Of a stretch of 15,937 nt of DNA, positions 14,901 through 15,937 are shown piece after piece. This DNA comes from an uncultured Clostridia bacterium (GTDB lineage: Bacteria > Bacillota > Clostridia > UMGS1883). The position numbers and the translations under genes were made by a program. Each line of letters begins with the position of its first letter. The first letter of the stretch is position 1. The notes beneath the pieces were generated by a model that was given only the letters and a program-made list of their open reading frames with translations, did not search any database and was not told where the DNA came from. Where the stretch lies: positions 1 to 15,937 of the forward strand of contig CANRER010000020.1 of assembly GCA_947629615.1 (NCBI GenBank), written 5' to 3'.

Positions 14901-15461
14901 GCGCTGGCTGCCGGCGGCGAGGAGGAGCGCGGCTTTTCCGACGGCGATACCGTGGCCGTGGCCGGCATAATCACCTCCGTGCGCGAAAAAATCACCAAAA
15001 ATAACACCGTCATGGCCTACATTCAGCTCGAGGATTTCACCGGCGGCATCGAGTGCGTGGTTTTCCCCAAGCTTTACGGCAGCGTCGGCGGCGTCGCCCG
15101 CGAAAACAGCATCGTTGTTCTGACGGGCCGCATCGACGTCAAGGAGGAGGAAGCCCCCAAGCTTATAGCCGAAACCATCGCCCCCCTCGCGCAGTCCCAA
15201 GCCGCCCCCGCGCGTCAGTCCCCCGCTGCGGCCGCGCGGCCCGCGTCGGCAACGCTCGAAATTGACCTTCGCGACGACGAGCTTCCCCTTCTCGACGGCC
15301 TTCGCAGCGTCATTTTTAAGAGTAAAGGCCCCGTGCCGATTGCCGTGTCTTGTTCCTACGGCAGGATTCCCGTGGCCGCGAAATGCTCCTGCGACCCGTC
15401 GGAGCAGCTCATATCAACGATAAATAGCATAGTTGGCCGCGAATGTGCGACGATAAAATAG
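11994..15461 (+). CDS. dnaE: DNA polymerase III alpha subunit DnaE, 1155 aa
   Basis: Catalytic subunit of replicative polymerase III. Domains in order: PHP domain (about 3-210); palm and fingers with GPGRGSGCGS (350-359), the acidic catalytic cluster PDFDVDF (391-397) and D544 in LKMDFLGLRNLT; helix-hairpin-helix-type motif with NKRGVEGFIKGGAFDSL (about 862-880); OB-fold nucleic-acid-binding domain (about 983-1060). The length suits the E. coli-like DnaE class rather than PolC. All nine PHP metal-site positions seem present (H6, H8, D15, H40, E65, H85, C135, D201, H203), which in the family goes with a metal-dependent proofreading exonuclease. The start is TTG 11994, not ATG: GAGGTG (11981-11986) lies 7 nt before it and the next residues FTHLHVHSEYSLLDG are the family N-terminus. 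It follows the 76-aa gene by 6 nt, so translation is probably coupled. Confidence 0.98.
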   Translation: MFTHLHVHSEYSLLDGMCRVSELPKRAKELGQTAVALTDHGVMYGAVDFYKACKAEGVKPIIGCEIYTSRDMYDKRGREDNGINHLVLLCKNEQGYNNLIRIVSAGWVDGFYYKPRVDRSILEKYKGGLIALSACLAGEIPRALAAGDEKAARESVEFFKSVFDEFYIELQDHGIDEQKRLNPLLLKLARDTDTPVVVTNDAHYLTKADAKNQDMLLCIQTGKKLDEPDRLRFATNEFYLKSEDEMRALFPNLPEAFDNTAKIAEKCNFDFKFGERRLPHFDVPQGYTAEEYLRKLCDEGLKERYGDLAETHRERLEYELGVISSMGFVDYFLIVWDFINYAKRNKIPVGPGRGSGCGSVAAYCLHITDVEPTQYNLIFERFLNPERVSMPDFDVDFCPRRRGEVIDYVINKYKPENVSQIGTFGTMKAKAAIRDCGRVLGVPYGEVDAISKMVPQRLGITLKAALEESPKLKAAYAESPTVKKIIDSAISIEGLPRNVGTHAAAVVIAGKPVSTYVPLQRSDNIISTQYTKDTVEELGLLKMDFLGLRNLTIIDDCVKILASLGVHLDMAKIDYSVPEVYAMIAEGDTDGVFQLESSGMRVFMRRLCPENLEDIIAGVALYRPGPMDFIPTYVAAKADPSKVTFKHPSLAPILDMTYGCIVYQEQVMQIVQKLAGFSMGRADEVRRAMSKKKAKDMEKARQSFIYGELNDDGSVRVPGCIRNGVDEKTAASIFDDMDAFAQYAFNKSHAAAYAVLAYQTAYLKCLYPEAFMAALITSVMGDNDKVAAYINNCRQKGISILPPDINKSDSGFTIENGAIRFGLTTIKNVGEGFVRACIEERRRGGDFVSLRDFAERMAGGELNKRGVEGFIKGGAFDSLPGSRWQKLAVYEQVLSSAAHNVRDNIAGQISFFSMNDDDDKADDFPDVPERGSRELLDMEREAIGVYISGHPLDEYRQTMAAMGLPEIERALAAGGEEERGFSDGDTVAVAGIITSVREKITKNNTVMAYIQLEDFTGGIECVVFPKLYGSVGGVARENSIVVLTGRIDVKEEEAPKLIAETIAPLAQSQAAPARQSPAAAARPASATLEIDLRDDELPLLDGLRSVIFKSKGPVPIAVSCSYGRIPVAAKCSCDPSEQLISTINSIVGRECATIK

Positions 15462-15479
15462 CGAAAGTGTATAAAAAAC

Positions 15480-15528
15480 AAAAAATTTCAAAAAAACTGT
15501 TGATTTTTTTCGGCGCAAGGTGTATTAT
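15480..15528 (+). promoter_or_regulatory. Promoter of the 64-aa gene with upstream A-tract element
   Basis: TTGATT (15500-15505), a 17-nt spacer and TATTAT (15523-15528), with A6-TTTC-A7 immediately upstream (15480-15496). Transcription would start near 15535. No hairpin terminator is visible between the dnaE stop and this promoter, so dnaE read-through may also feed the gene. Confidence 0.65.
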
Positions 15529-15569
15529 ACTATCGTTATCAACGTAAGTCAGCAAAGAGAGGTCTTATT

Positions 15570-15764
15570 ATGTGGACAGTTATTTATATAGCTAAAAACG
15601 CCGAGCTGGCCGGCAGGCTCAAGGCCGCTCTGAGCGAAAGGAATATCATCGTCATGGCGCGGCCGCTCAGCCGCGGGCAGGAAGCCGCCGACGCAGGGTA
15701 CGAGATACTTGTTCCCGCCGCCGAGGTCGAGGAAGCCCTCGAAATCATTATTGACGTAGCGTAA
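15570..15764 (+). CDS. Small DUF2007-like protein, 64 aa
   Basis: A short soluble protein with a ferredoxin-like/ACT-like look: MWTVIYIAKNAELAGRL, then ALSERNIIVMARPL and a C-terminal YEILVPAAEVEEALEIII. The pattern of strand, helix and a closing YEILVP-acidic helix resembles the DUF2007 ('putative signal transducing protein') family, whose function is not established. No catalytic residues can be named and it has no cysteine. The start is ATG 15570 with GAGAGG at 15557-15562. It has its own promoter and a strong hairpin after its stop, so it appears to be a single-gene unit between dnaE and whatever lies to the right. Confidence 0.75.
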   Translation: MWTVIYIAKNAELAGRLKAALSERNIIVMARPLSRGQEAADAGYEILVPAAEVEEALEIIIDVA

Positions 15765-15777
15765 ATATTGAGGTCGC

Positions 15778-15835
15778 CCCGGCGGAGCTTGCTCCGCCGG
15801 GATTTTCGTCGTCGGAGCAAGCTCCGCCGTCTTTT
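15778..15835 (+). terminator. Strong terminator region with two tandem, mutually complementary hairpins
   Basis: Hairpin 1 pairs CCCGGCGGAGC with GCTCCGCCGGG around TT (15778-15801). Hairpin 2 pairs CGGAGC with GCTCCG around AA (15813-15826) and is followed by TCTTTT. In addition, 15780-15796 is the exact reverse complement of 15813-15829, so one 17-bp stem with a 16-nt loop is an alternative fold, also followed by TCTTTT (15830-15835). It starts 13 nt after the stop of the 64-aa gene. Confidence 0.8.
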
Positions 15836-15860
15836 CGGGGCCCCTCGGGCGAAAAAAAAC

Positions 15861-15910
15861 AAAAAAGTTTCAAAAAAGGGGTTGACAAACGAGAATATTT
15901 GTGGTAGACT
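15861..15910 (+). promoter_or_regulatory. Near-consensus promoter for a gene or RNA beyond the window
   Basis: Consensus TTGACA (15882-15887), a spacer of 17 nt and TAGACT (15905-15910), preceded by A6-G-TTTC-A6 (15861-15877). This is the strongest promoter in the window. Transcription would start near 15917, and its product lies off the right edge. Confidence 0.8.
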
Positions 15911-15916
15911 AATGAA

Positions 15917-15937
15917 GCTGTCGCGAGAGGCGGCGGC
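15917..15937 (+). other. Start of a structured 5' leader or RNA, cut by the window end
   Basis: GCTGTCGC (15917-15924) can pair with GCGGCGGC (15930-15937) over 8 bp (two G-U pairs) around a GAGAG loop, right at the predicted transcription start. An ATG at 15912 lies only one base after the -10 box and has no ribosome site, so a coding start here is unlikely. Whether this is a riboswitch, a T-box leader or a small RNA cannot be decided. Confidence 0.4.

Noticed and set aside
13140..15200. 686-codon minus-strand open frame inside dnaE
   Set aside because: A shadow of the GC-rich third codon positions of dnaE. It has no recognisable domain, and the sense strand encodes a full-length polymerase.
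1..15937. tRNA, rRNA or CRISPR array
   Set aside because: No cloverleaf with a TTC loop, no rRNA-like stretch, and no regularly spaced direct repeats were seen on reading both strands.

Overview
The window reads as a chromosomal segment of a fairly GC-rich member of the Firmicutes, most likely class Clostridia. Supporting signs are strong purine-rich ribosome binding sites at nearly every gene, a cell-wall amidase with copper-amine-oxidase-like 'stalk' repeats, the ruvC-ruvA-ruvB order, an E. coli-type DnaE of about 1,155 residues, and TTGaca/TATaat promoters with A-tracts upstream. I cannot name the species.

Layout. Positions 1 to about 2,800 are clearly more AT-rich than the rest and look acquired. 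They hold an intact XerC/D-like tyrosine recombinase (83-1000), then an ISL3-family insertion sequence (1032-2473) whose transposase is broken by a one-base frameshift in an A run, then about 330 bp without genes but with several inverted repeats and terminator-like hairpins. From 2,802 to 6,695 four genes run on the minus strand: an exported N-acetylmuramoyl-L-alanine amidase with its own promoter and a perfect WalR-type direct repeat, and the overlapping Holliday-junction operon ruvC-ruvA-ruvB. A divergent promoter region (6,696-6,868) separates these from a plus-strand series: argG-argH (last two steps of arginine synthesis), a D-Ala-D-Ala carboxypeptidase, an RluB-type pseudouridine synthase, two small unrecognised proteins, dnaE (replicative polymerase alpha subunit), and a separately promoted 64-residue DUF2007-like protein. 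The window ends just after a near-consensus promoter whose transcript would begin with a hairpin.

How the genes fit together. Most of the right-hand part is housekeeping: wall remodelling (amidase, carboxypeptidase), recombination and repair (ruvCAB), arginine synthesis (argGH), ribosome modification (rluB) and replication (dnaE). The tight junctions (29-nt and 11-nt overlaps, a 4-nt ATGA overlap, and gaps of 0, 6 and 13 nt) indicate translational coupling in ruvCAB and in the dac-rluB-orf-orf-dnaE run.

I did not find a convincing new multi-gene system. The observations most worth a second look are: an A-tract element (A6, TTTC, A5-7) repeated at almost the same distance upstream of three promoters; the WalR-like box in the amidase promoter; an inverted repeat that would hide the transposase start codon only in read-through transcripts; a refoldable 17-bp stem after the last gene; and two uncharacterised small proteins coupled to dnaE.
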